DNA of 64,000 nucleotides from Bacteroidales bacterium (GTDB taxonomy: Bacteria; Bacteroidota; Bacteroidia; Bacteroidales; VadinHA17). Made by a program: the position numbers and the translations under genes. The stretch spans positions 1 through 64,000 of the forward strand of contig JALONR010000005.1 of the NCBI GenBank assembly GCA_025454815.1. Direction: 5' to 3'. The notes under the pieces are model-generated. The model had not been told where the DNA came from. It made no database searches and saw nothing but the letters and a program-made list of their open reading frames with translations. Below, piece after piece: positions 1-7,745 of the stretch (position 1 is its first letter; each line of letters opens with the position of its first letter).

Positions 1-1283
1 TTCTTTATCCCTTCAGGGGGTATCTCGGACAGGGGCCTGCTGGTTATCTCTCCGTCAAGGACAACAAGGGCATTTGAAGGTATTGAGCCGGCTGGAGGAG
101 GTGGTGGCGGGGGTGGAATATTAACGGTATCTGTGATAACATTACCCCATTGCAACTCTATGGTTATGTTACTTCCGGCTGCACTGGCCAGGATTGCTTT
201 TGTAACATAACCCACGTATGAGACCACCAGTGTGGCATCATCGGGGACATCCTCAATAGCGAACCTTCCGGCAGCGTCCGTGGTGGTTCCAATTGTTGTG
301 CCCTTGATTATCACTACCGCTCCCTCGAGCGGATTTCCCTTCTCATCCGTTACCACTCCGCTGACATTCCTTGGAAAATCAGCGGCGGCAATAAATGAGG
401 ACCCGTGACTCTGGCTATCTGCACTGACCCTGTACTGTGGCTCAGCAAAGGCGAAAAGCACCAGTGCTGCGACAGGCAGGATCAGGAGCATCCTGAGTTT
501 CCGGAATGGTGAACTGATTGTATTTTTCATCATTTGAAATCGTTTTTTGTTTAATGACTGACTGAAAAAATTGCCCAGGTCAATTACCGGCGAGCCGGCG
601 ATCTGATTCAGAAGCACAGCCCTGTAGACCGCCGGATGGGAAGTACGCTGCAGCGCCTCCTCATCGGCCAGGTACTCATGGTTCTGCCTGATAAACCTCG
701 CATACATCCAGGTAACAGGATTGAACCAATGGACTGCACATAACAGCGAAGCAAGCAACAGGTCAAACGAGTGCATCTGCTTAATGTGAACCATCTCATG
801 ATTCATTATTTCCCTTGTCTCGGTCTCTGAAACTGAAGGATTGACAACAACAATGGAAAACAATGAAAATGATCCGGAGAATTCAGATGTCCTCAGCACC
901 TTTACGGGATAACCTGATGCCTTGCCAGCCCTGACGGCAGCTCGCAGAACAGGAATTATCTGCAATGCATAGCGTAACACGATGATAACGATGCCAGTCA
1001 GCCAGGCAGCACAAAGTGCCATCCCCATTATATGCTGCCAGGAATCATTATCCTGCACCACCCCGGTTAAGGCGCCGGCAGTCACATCTGCGTTCATAAC
1101 CGGCACTTCAACGACATACCGTATGGTAACCAGGGGAAGAATGACCGAAGCCAGGATGCCGGTAACAAGATAGATCCTGTTCAGAAGAAAAAACCTCTCA
1201 TTCCTGAGAAAAAGATGGTATACCAGTGCAAACCCGGTTATCCATACGGCTGACCTGAGCAGATAAAGACCTATCGCTTCCAT
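1..1283 (-). CDS. BlaR1-like M56 membrane metallopeptidase, partial
   Basis: Partner of the BlaI-type repressor next door; this family senses an envelope signal and cleaves the repressor. The start at 1283 overlaps the end of that gene by 13 bp, so the two are translationally coupled. About 427 residues are visible and the C-terminus runs off the left edge. The N-terminal part carries several membrane segments. The zinc motif HEMVH is at residues 162-166, with an HEYLADEEA-type segment downstream. After a further membrane segment, residues about 299-365 form a carboxypeptidase-regulatory-like domain (SGVVTDEKGNPL, then GYVTKA). A run of eight prolines at about 388-396 follows, then a segment resembling a TonB-receptor plug (ALVVLDGEI). 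The periplasmic tail is therefore unlike the penicillin-binding sensor of staphylococcal BlaR1. The ligand is unknown and a beta-lactam role is not implied. Confidence 0.88.
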   Translation of the reverse strand, partial: MEAIGLYLLRSAVWITGFALVYHLFLRNERFFLLNRIYLVTGILASVILPLVTIRYVVEVPVMNADVTAGALTGVVQDNDSWQHIMGMALCAAWLTGIVIIVLRYALQIIPVLRAAVRAGKASGYPVKVLRTSEFSGSFSLFSIVVVNPSVSETETREIMNHEMVHIKQMHSFDLLLASLLCAVHWFNPVTWMYARFIRQNHEYLADEEALQRTSHPAVYRAVLLNQIAGSPVIDLGNFFSQSLNKKRFQMMKNTISSPFRKLRMLLILPVAALVLFAFAEPQYRVSADSQSHGSSFIAAADFPRNVSGVVTDEKGNPLEGAVVIIKGTTIGTTTDAAGRFAIEDVPDDATLVVSYVGYVTKAILASAAGSNITIELQWGNVITDTVNIPPPPPPPPAGSIPSNALVVLDGEITSRPLSEIPPEGIK

Positions 1284-1669
1284 AACTTCTTTACTTTATG
1301 GTTTGATAACTCCTTTCTCGTCTCATCGATCAGCTCCTCCAGCTCAGCCATGGAAAGATCCTTCTCACGTGCAAAGAATGATGCCATGGCAGGGAACGAG
1401 TTGTCAAAATAACCCTCAAGAAGCCCGAAAAGCTGGTGCTTTGAATATTCCTCCCTGGAAACAGCCGGAAAATAGAGGTGTACGTTCCCATAAGACTTGT
1501 GATCAATGAATCCCTTTTTCTCCAGAATTCTCACTACAGTGGAAACCGTATTCCTTGCCGGCCTGGGTTCATCAAACCGGTCACGTATATCCTTGACCAG
1601 CCCTTCTCCCAGATCCCAGAGGATCTGCATTACCTGCTCCTCAGCCCTTGTAAGTTGCATCGTCTTCAT
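1271..1669 (-). CDS. BlaI/MecI/CopY family transcriptional repressor
   Basis: A 132-residue winged-helix repressor of usual length for the family. The N-terminal DNA-binding half opens MKTMQLTRAEEQVMQILW and contains the NTVSTVVRILEKKGF recognition region. The C-terminal half is the dimerisation part that the membrane peptidase normally cleaves. It is the first gene of a two-gene operon with the M56 peptidase, whose start lies inside its last codons. Two copies of GACTA-N6-TAGTC upstream (1703-1718 and 1744-1759) are the probable autoregulatory operators. The set of target genes outside this pair cannot be read from the window. Confidence 0.93.
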   Translation of the reverse strand: MKTMQLTRAEEQVMQILWDLGEGLVKDIRDRFDEPRPARNTVSTVVRILEKKGFIDHKSYGNVHLYFPAVSREEYSKHQLFGLLEGYFDNSFPAMASFFAREKDLSMAELEELIDETRKELSNHKVKKLWKR

Positions 1670-1693
1670 AACTCTTCTGTCAATCCTTCAATG

Positions 1694-1725
1694 CAAATAT
1701 ATGACTAATTTCTTAGTCATGCAAC
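1694..1725 (-). promoter_or_regulatory. blaI-blaR1 promoter with internal operator
   Basis: Read on the minus strand, TATATTTG (1694-1701) fits the Bacteroidota -7 consensus TAnnTTTG. GTTG (1722-1725) sits 20 bp upstream in the -33 position. Operator 1 (1703-1718) fills the spacer almost completely, so a bound repressor would block RNA polymerase. The blaI start codon is about 25 bp downstream of the -7 element. No reporter or transcript data support it here. Confidence 0.7.
1701..1720. promoter_or_regulatory. BlaI operator 1 (perfect inverted repeat)
   Basis: ATGACTAA-TTTC-TTAGTCAT is a perfect palindrome with 8-bp arms and a 4-bp centre. The core is GACTA-N6-TAGTC at 1703-1718. It overlaps the -7/-33 spacer of the blaI promoter, as expected for autorepression. 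Confidence 0.72.
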
Positions 1726-1743
1726 TATTTTTGCAAAAATTTT

Positions 1744-1759
1744 GACTATTTTTTTAGTC
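1744..1759. promoter_or_regulatory. BlaI operator 2
   Basis: GACTA-TTTTTT-TAGTC repeats the core of operator 1 with the same 6-bp spacer, 41 bp away centre to centre, which is about four helical turns. That phasing would put two repressor dimers on the same face of the DNA. Confidence 0.65.
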
Positions 1760-1906
1760 CGCGACATATAAGTCTGTCTATATGCGCGTTACAAGACTCT
1801 GGATTACTCTGTCATTATGAAGTTCAAAATAAATATGTCATTTTAGCAGCAACTGTCTCCTAATATAAACACAATTACTAATGCCGGACCGGCAGACCAT
1901 TATCTC

Positions 1907-2626
1907 CTATTTGCAGAGCTGGTCATAGGTAAAGACATGAAGTGCCACATCATCCCAGCGGATCTTTTCTCCCTGGAAATATTCCAGCATCTGCGGACAG
2001 TCTGAATACAGCTCCTGAAAATTATCCCGGTAAGACCCCTTTTTGACCTTGAAAGCCTGTGCTCCTCCCTTCACAAAGAGATAAACACGGTCTTCCCCAC
2101 CCGTGACCTGTAATCCTCCGATGCTCAGTCCCCCGGTTTTGGCACCCGGTTCGGCGAAGACCTTGATCTTTGTATCAAAACCCGGATTCAGAAGTTGCAG
2201 AACTCTTTTTGCCTCCTTCTGGCCTGGAGTGGTTGCGGTTTCAAAAATGACCCATCCACGTTCCACTATGCTGTTCAGGTCACTGTTGGCGAACTCCTTT
2301 ATAGAGCTTCCGGCATCACTGATCATGCTCAGCTTCATAAGATCCGAGACCTTAACTTTCAGTGATACGACCTGTTCTGGCGTAAATTTCACATTCTCTC
2401 CGGATTCAGACTTGACCTTCAATCTGGTTAGTCCGTTATTCACATAAACTCCTCCGGCAAATCTTCCTGTTATTTCCTCTCCCGACTGAAGGGTTACAAC
2501 GCATTCATTACCATACATGGCGGCAAATCCGCCTTCTTCGATCGTTTCGACAAAACCCTGACTGTATGCTCCGCCCGTCAGGATCAAAGACACAATCACC
2601 ATAATGACACCAAACACTTTTTTCAT
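1907..2626 (-). CDS. secreted protein of unknown function
   Basis: A 239-residue protein that I do not recognise. It opens with a signal peptide (about residues 1-22, MKKVFGVIMVIVSLILTGGAYS). The mature part has no evident transmembrane segment and looks like mixed alpha/beta. The conserved-looking features are a short segment LQSGEEITGRFAGGVYV near residue 45, which resembles a small beta-barrel (SH3-like) fold, and a tail with two cysteines. It stands alone between the blaI region and a small membrane-protein gene. Export to periplasm or outer membrane is inferred from the signal peptide only. Confidence 0.75.
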   Translation of the reverse strand: MKKVFGVIMVIVSLILTGGAYSQGFVETIEEGGFAAMYGNECVVTLQSGEEITGRFAGGVYVNNGLTRLKVKSESGENVKFTPEQVVSLKVKVSDLMKLSMISDAGSSIKEFANSDLNSIVERGWVIFETATTPGQKEAKRVLQLLNPGFDTKIKVFAEPGAKTGGLSIGGLQVTGGEDRVYLFVKGGAQAFKVKKGSYRDNFQELYSDCPQMLEYFQGEKIRWDDVALHVFTYDQLCK

Positions 2627-2692
2627 GATGCTGTATTTTAAAGGTTTGACTTTAAACCGAAATTTTCAATAGCAGTTTATATGTCCGCATGG

Positions 2693-3088
2693 TTACCGCT
2701 GTTTACCGGTCATCGTTCTCCTGTTAATAAAATGGCTGATGATAAAAAGTATCCCGATAATGATAAAAGGCAGGTTTATCATCACGATCACCCAGAGGGA
2801 TGTATTCACAGACTGGGTTCTTTGAAAGTTAAGGTTATAAATGAATGGCGTAGCCGCCAGACCAACGAGAGCAATAAGAATGCCGCCTGTAAGCTCCCAG
2901 TGCCATGCCACAACAAGGAATGCCACAAGGATAAAGGAAGGCAGGAGGTGCATAAGCAATGACCCCAGGTTTTGAAAGAAAGTTCGCTCGTGTGAGAAGG
3001 AATCAAAAGCAAACATACTGATAAACAATATGGCAATAATACACAGGACCCGCGGTGTCCACCGAAGAATTTTCTGATATGGTTTCAT
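2693..3088 (-). CDS. small four-helix membrane protein, DUF7670-like
   Basis: A 131-residue protein with four hydrophobic segments at about residues 15-32, 42-60, 65-85 and 100-122. The pattern WELTGGILIALVGL in the third resembles small uncharacterised membrane proteins of Bacteroidota; the DUF7670 assignment is from memory and tentative. An earlier in-frame ATG exists at 3130. I chose 3088 because a good promoter (-7 TACCTTTG at 3112-3119) lies between the two, so the upstream ATG would not be transcribed. The function is unknown. Confidence 0.7.
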   Translation of the reverse strand: MKPYQKILRWTPRVLCIIAILFISMFAFDSFSHERTFFQNLGSLLMHLLPSFILVAFLVVAWHWELTGGILIALVGLAATPFIYNLNFQRTQSVNTSLWVIVMINLPFIIIGILFIISHFINRRTMTGKQR

Positions 3089-3111
3089 ACCTTTGTTGTT
3101 AGAATGCCAGA

Positions 3112-3143
3112 CAAAGGTACGCAGCCTCAATTACGAAGTCAAT
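3112..3143 (-). promoter_or_regulatory. promoter of the small membrane protein gene
   Basis: On the minus strand TACCTTTG (3112-3119) matches TAnnTTTG, and ATTG (3140-3143) lies exactly 20 bp upstream as a -33 element. The predicted transcription start is about 15-20 bp before the start codon at 3088. It decides the choice of start for that gene. Confidence 0.6.
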
Positions 3144-3167
3144 TTTATTTCTTCACTGGCCTGCCTG

Positions 3168-4448
3168 TTATTCTTCCGCAGTTTTATTTGCCGAGACTGG
3201 CCTCAGTACGATGAGTTGCAGCACTACAGCCGCCAGTACGGGAATTGCCAGGAGGGCCATATCCCTTGCGAGGTTGCCTGAATCCATTGATTTCCCGAGC
3301 AACCTTGTAATGAATGCACCCGCAAAAACCCCTGTCATATTCATCAGGCCATAGCCTGTCGCCCTCAGGCGGGGCGCCACAAACTGGCAGAGAATGGGCA
3401 TGTTGTTTGCATCAAACATACCGTAACCAATACCAAATAAAACGGCACCGCCAACTATCCAGAGGTAACTGTGCCCGAATCCTATCAGCAGCAGTGAAGG
3501 TATTGTAAGGGAGAGTCCAATGACACCTGTATAAATACGCCCCCGGAGGTTCCTGAGTATCCACCTGTCGGAGAGAATGCCTCCAAAGATAACTCCAACA
3601 AGGGATGATGCTGCAATTGTAATTGTGGACATCGGCCCGGCAACCGGCATTTCAATGCCGAGACTTGAAGAAAAGAGGGTCGGAATCCAGTTCTTTACAG
3701 CCCATCCCGGAATGCTTGGCACGGCGAAATAAAAGAGTATCATCCAGAAACTGGCCATTCCGAGCAGAACAGATAATCCTGAAACGACTGACTTAATTCC
3801 TGCAGTTCCGGGTGCTGCCCTCCTTGCCTTTTCCCGATACTTATACTCTTTCAGAAAGAGAATCAGGACAACGCTGTAGATAATGCCTGCAATCCCGAAA
3901 TAGTGAAATGTCTTCTGCCAGGAAAGACTTTCGGCCACTGTTGCACCGAAACCGCCCAGGGCCTGTCCCATATAAAGACCGGTCATATGTATGCCCACTG
4001 CAAGTGATCGTGTTGATCCCTGATGGTAATCAGCTATCAGTGACAAACCGGCCGGGATATAGAGAGCCTCGCTGACCCCCATGATGGCACGAAGAATATA
4101 GAGAACATTATAGTCATGGGTATAGCCCATGGCGAAGGTGACACCTGACCATACGAAAAGACTGCCGGTTATCAGCCACTTGCGGTTGAGCCTGTCGCCG
4201 ATTATACCGGCAACAGGACTCATCAGCCCGTATATCCACAGGAACACAGCCATGAGCCTTCCGAAGTTCTCAGCTTTCTCCAGCTCCATGATGTCAATCA
4301 TCATGGCATTTTTCATGGTAGAGAGCATCTGGCGGTCCATGTAATTCAGCAGTGCAACCACCCAGAGCAGTGCAACCACCAGCCAGGCATATCTTTTGTC
4401 ACGGGTACTCTCTTTCCCGGCAGTTTCTATTCCGGCAGCCTTTTTCAT
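3168..4448 (-). CDS. nanT: MFS transporter, probable sialic acid permease (NanT-like)
   Basis: A 426-residue major facilitator protein with about 12 membrane segments. It is of the anion:cation symporter type, with ALLNYMDRQMLS in the first helix and GDRLNRKW and SDRWILRNLRGR in the cytoplasmic loops between helices 2-3 and 8-9. It is the last gene of the sialic-acid operon, and its ATG overlaps the stop of the epimerase gene by 4 bp (ATGA). Position and family make inner-membrane uptake of N-acetylneuraminate the best guess, as for the MFS permeases in the nan clusters of Bacteroides fragilis and Tannerella. Uptake of ManNAc or GlcNAc instead is possible. The symbol rests on context. Confidence 0.85.
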   Translation of the reverse strand: MKKAAGIETAGKESTRDKRYAWLVVALLWVVALLNYMDRQMLSTMKNAMMIDIMELEKAENFGRLMAVFLWIYGLMSPVAGIIGDRLNRKWLITGSLFVWSGVTFAMGYTHDYNVLYILRAIMGVSEALYIPAGLSLIADYHQGSTRSLAVGIHMTGLYMGQALGGFGATVAESLSWQKTFHYFGIAGIIYSVVLILFLKEYKYREKARRAAPGTAGIKSVVSGLSVLLGMASFWMILFYFAVPSIPGWAVKNWIPTLFSSSLGIEMPVAGPMSTITIAASSLVGVIFGGILSDRWILRNLRGRIYTGVIGLSLTIPSLLLIGFGHSYLWIVGGAVLFGIGYGMFDANNMPILCQFVAPRLRATGYGLMNMTGVFAGAFITRLLGKSMDSGNLARDMALLAIPVLAAVVLQLIVLRPVSANKTAEE

Positions 4449-5644
4449 TGATCTGCAATTTTAGCCGTTTCCATAGTGCTGAATGTTTTCCATACCTGAA
4501 GCAATCCCCTGGGTACATGAAAACAACCCTTCCACTTACCTCCCTTCAGAGGCAGGAGAACATCTCCCCTGCGGTTCAGATATCCATACCACTCACCATT
4601 TTCGGGATCAGGGAAATGACTCCATGTAAATGCGTCAACCCTTTCAAACCAGTCGAGGCATCTCTGGTCCCCGGTAAGCATGTAACCTTTTGCCAGCGAA
4701 ATCAGTGTCTCAATATGCACCCACCATAGTTTCTGATCCCATTCGAGCTGCTGGGGAGGATACCCTTTCACGTCAAGGAAATAAAAAATTCCTCCGTACT
4801 TTTCGTCCCACCCTTTTGATAGTGTCGCCAGGGTAATCTCTTTGGCGTTGTTTGCCAGCCTCGTGTCCCCCATTCTTTGTGCAAGATCCATCATGAACCA
4901 CATGGCTTCTATCGCATGTCCCGGATTAAGTAGCCTTCCCTCAAAACTGTCAGAGAAGGAACCGTCAGGAGCAACATTTTCAAGTATCACACCATGATCC
5001 GGATTGTAAAAAACATCCATGACTTCCTGGATGCAATCGACAGCAATTCTCTCAACAGTCTCTTCATCAAGAAGGTGCGAGATAATCCCTGAAAGATTGC
5101 TGAGGATCATGGGCAGGGAGAAACCTTTGAGAGGCCTGGTGCCCGGATAACTTTTTGCCCATTTCCCCTTGGGATTTTCTGACCGTGAGAGGATGTTGCT
5201 GAATGTTCTTAAGGCGATGTCTCCGTACCTTTCATTGCCGGTAGCCCTGAAAAGTTCTCCGAATGCCATTGCCGCAAAGCAATCGGAGAAGATATTGTAC
5301 GGCTGCACCAGCGGCTTACCCTCCCGGGTCAGCGAAAAGAAAAAGCTACCTCCAGGGTCTTTGCAATACCTTTCGAGGAAGGCAGCCCCTGACATTGCGA
5401 TATCCAGCCACTCCTGCCTCTTTTCCACATTGTTGTACAGGTGGCTGAACATCCAGACTTCCCTTCCCTGGAGCCAGACAAACTTGTCAGTATCATATAC
5501 ATTTCCCTGCCTGTCAAGGCAAGTAAAAAAGCCGCCATACTGCATGTCAGGCGAGTATTTCATCCAGAAAGGAATTACGTCATCAAGCAACGCTATCCTG
5601 TATCGTTCTGCCACCGATTTCAAATCTGCCCGGTTCATATCCAT
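4445..5644 (-). CDS. nanE: N-acylglucosamine 2-epimerase (ManNAc to GlcNAc)
   Basis: A 399-residue (alpha/alpha)6-barrel protein of the AGE/renin-binding-protein family, normal length. Conserved stretches are FVWLQGREVWMFSHLYN near residue 36, NPGHAIEAMWF near 242, LWWVHIETL near 307 and GCFHVPRGLLQ near 376, which hold the histidines used for the C2 epimerisation. It would convert ManNAc released by the lyase to GlcNAc in the cytoplasm, which a hexokinase can then phosphorylate. This non-phosphorylated route is the Bacteroides type and differs from the NanK/NanE route of E. coli. It abuts the mutarotase gene with no gap and overlaps the transporter gene by 4 bp. Confidence 0.92.
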   Translation of the reverse strand: MDMNRADLKSVAERYRIALLDDVIPFWMKYSPDMQYGGFFTCLDRQGNVYDTDKFVWLQGREVWMFSHLYNNVEKRQEWLDIAMSGAAFLERYCKDPGGSFFFSLTREGKPLVQPYNIFSDCFAAMAFGELFRATGNERYGDIALRTFSNILSRSENPKGKWAKSYPGTRPLKGFSLPMILSNLSGIISHLLDEETVERIAVDCIQEVMDVFYNPDHGVILENVAPDGSFSDSFEGRLLNPGHAIEAMWFMMDLAQRMGDTRLANNAKEITLATLSKGWDEKYGGIFYFLDVKGYPPQQLEWDQKLWWVHIETLISLAKGYMLTGDQRCLDWFERVDAFTWSHFPDPENGEWYGYLNRRGDVLLPLKGGKWKGCFHVPRGLLQVWKTFSTMETAKIADQ

Positions 5645-6814
5645 CTACCTGAATTTAACCATCCTTACTTCAACGGTTCTGATTCCGGGCTTAATCTCAC
5701 CTGAAGGTATTACAATACCCCACGGAGTTTCCACTGCTGCTGTGGTAACCTGGGCAGGTCCGGGGATCTCGCCGGCAGGTATGCACTTACCTGTCTCAGT
5801 ATCAATAACAATCACATTCCCCGAAAACCCGGGGTGATGTTCCTGCAGCTTTATATACTCCTGTCTGCTCCTTGCCAGAAGGGCTGTATCGGTCTCCCTG
5901 GCCATTACGGACAGGATTGCTTCGACCCTGTTGAAGACTGATCCGTCATTGCCTCCAAACAGGACAACGTACCTGTCTTCAACAGCGGCTCCGGTGCCGG
6001 CTGCCAGGCGCATGACCCTTCTTCCGTCGGTGAGGTCACCCTCATGAGTCCACAGGTCGGATGAAAGCGAATAACTGAATATCTCAGAACGTATAACCGA
6101 AGTATCATCACCCTCTGTCCTTGTTCTGCCTCCTATCAGCCAGAGTTCCGGTTCATTGCCGTTTACCGCGGCCATCACACTGTTTATCAGCGGCAGGGGA
6201 AGGTCGGCATGCCTTCTCCAGCCGGAAGCCACATCATCTGTATCCATGCTCCAGAGTGACCTTGAAGATCCTTCCGGGGTCAGGCCACCGGCAATAAACA
6301 CAACTGATCCTGCGGAAGCGGCTGCGGCATTGGAAACAGGGACCGGCAGAGGCGTAAGAGGAGTAATCAGGGTCTTTCCGCCGGCGACAGAGATGATAAA
6401 AGCCTCATCTGTAAGTCCGGTCTCCGTTTCACCTCCCATGCAGACAACCCCTGCTTTCACCGATGCTGATGCCCCGTAGGCAACTGGACGCGGCAAACCC
6501 TCCGGGCCTTTCATGACCTTCCATCCCCCGCTACCCGAAGGAAGCTGCAGCGTATAAATCTCATCATGATATTGCTTTCTGCCACCATGCCAGGGCATTG
6601 TATCGGGGAAATTCGCTCCGCCGGCAACAATCAGTGCGTTACCGTGAATGCCGGCAAACGGACCGGCAATGCCAGGCTGAATCTCGCCTGGCAGGACGGG
6701 CGGCAGCGGGACCATATCTGTCCATTCTGTTTTCATCTTAGCACATGAGTTAATTGTTAGTATACCGGCAAACGCCAGTATTGCCGCCAAAAATGGGAAG
6801 CGCAGCCCTTTCAC
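5645..6814 (-). CDS. nanM: N-acetylneuraminate epimerase/mutarotase, Kelch propeller (NanM-like)
   Basis: A 389-residue protein of the cyclically permuted mutarotase family. Kelch-type repeats are visible throughout (IVAGGANF, VCMGGETE, FIAGGLTPEG, WLIGGRTR, VLFGGND), enough for a six-bladed propeller. The N-terminus is a lipoprotein-like signal with Cys24 in the sequence LTINSC, so it is probably membrane-anchored on the periplasmic side. The family speeds alpha/beta anomer exchange of sialic acid after sialidase release, which helps uptake of the preferred anomer. It lies 6 bp downstream of the lyase gene and directly abuts the epimerase gene. Confidence 0.88.
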   Translation of the reverse strand: MKGLRFPFLAAILAFAGILTINSCAKMKTEWTDMVPLPPVLPGEIQPGIAGPFAGIHGNALIVAGGANFPDTMPWHGGRKQYHDEIYTLQLPSGSGGWKVMKGPEGLPRPVAYGASASVKAGVVCMGGETETGLTDEAFIISVAGGKTLITPLTPLPVPVSNAAAASAGSVVFIAGGLTPEGSSRSLWSMDTDDVASGWRRHADLPLPLINSVMAAVNGNEPELWLIGGRTRTEGDDTSVIRSEIFSYSLSSDLWTHEGDLTDGRRVMRLAAGTGAAVEDRYVVLFGGNDGSVFNRVEAILSVMARETDTALLARSRQEYIKLQEHHPGFSGNVIVIDTETGKCIPAGEIPGPAQVTTAAVETPWGIVIPSGEIKPGIRTVEVRMVKFR

Positions 6815-6820
6815 GACAGG

Positions 6821-7741
6821 TCAGAGCTTTGAAAACAAATCATCCATCCCCAGCCTCCTGACATCCGCAGTAAATGCCTGATAGTCACTTCTGCTCATGT
6901 TCCTTACAGGCAGCCTGAATTCTCCGCATTCAAGGCCTATGTACCGCATATATGCCTTACCGGTGGCTATGCCTCCGTACTTTCCTAGGAGGGTGATCAT
7001 GTCAATGGACTTCTGCTGAAGGGCCCGGGCCGTCAGCTGGTCATTGCGTTCAAAGGCTTCGATCATCCTGTGGTAGAGAGGTGCAGCATAATTAAAGGTG
7101 CTGCCGACAGCCCCGCGGGCACCAAGAACCAGTGCTGAAAGGAAGTTCTCATCCCGGCCCCACAGCATGTCAAACCTGCCTTTTTCGAAATGCAGACAAT
7201 TCAGGAAATCCATAAAATCCTCATGGGTAAATTTTATGCCAGCAAAATTTGGCACCCTTGGGGCAACCTCCTGCATGAATTCAATCATATTGTAATAGCC
7301 TCCCGTGAGTACAGGAATGTGATAGTAATAGACGGGCATTTCAGGAACCGACTCTGCTATCCGGATGAAGAACTCTGCCAGCATCTTCACATTTGCAGGT
7401 TTGAAATATGACGGAGAGGTCAGTGCCACCGCATGGAGCCCCATCTTTTTTGATTCGGTTGCAAGCTCAATGCAGTCCTTGTAGCATGTTCCGCCAAGGT
7501 GATTGATGACCCTGATCCCCTCCCCGGAAGATGCGCGGGCCCACGCTGCGGCAACCTGCAGCTTTTCATGCTTTGTTGTTGATACGCCCTCACCGGTTGA
7601 ACCGTTTATGAAGGCGCCTGCTACCCCGTTGACAAGCAGGTGTTTGCAGTATTTATCAATCAGGTCCGTATTGAGTTCCCCGTCCGGGTGCATCGGGGTG
7701 AACGGTGCGGCAACGAGGCCGACGAGTTTATCAATCTTCAT
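6821..7741 (-). CDS. nanA: N-acetylneuraminate lyase (DHDPS/NAL family)
   Basis: A 306-residue TIM-barrel aldolase. The family marks are all present: GSTGEG at 47-52, Tyr140 in YHIP, and the Schiff-base lysine Lys170 in AGIKFTHED. The YxIP and GIKFT context is typical of sialic acid lyases rather than dihydrodipicolinate synthase. It cleaves Neu5Ac to ManNAc and pyruvate in the cytoplasm. It sits in mid-operon, 4 bp after the hexosaminidase gene and 6 bp before the mutarotase gene, which settles the substrate assignment. Residue numbering is by direct count from the ATG at 7741. Confidence 0.94.
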   Translation of the reverse strand: MKIDKLVGLVAAPFTPMHPDGELNTDLIDKYCKHLLVNGVAGAFINGSTGEGVSTTKHEKLQVAAAWARASSGEGIRVINHLGGTCYKDCIELATESKKMGLHAVALTSPSYFKPANVKMLAEFFIRIAESVPEMPVYYYHIPVLTGGYYNMIEFMQEVAPRVPNFAGIKFTHEDFMDFLNCLHFEKGRFDMLWGRDENFLSALVLGARGAVGSTFNYAAPLYHRMIEAFERNDQLTARALQQKSIDMITLLGKYGGIATGKAYMRYIGLECGEFRLPVRNMSRSDYQAFTADVRRLGMDDLFSKL

Positions 7742-7745
7742 AGGA

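Noticed and set aside
1882..1894. TGCCGGACCGGCA palindrome as a terminator of the 1907-2626 gene
   Set aside because: It has only one central base, so there is no room for a hairpin loop, and no T run follows.
5169..5837. Plus-strand open frame of 222 codons
   Set aside because: It lies antisense across the well-supported epimerase and mutarotase genes and shows no family motif or signal.
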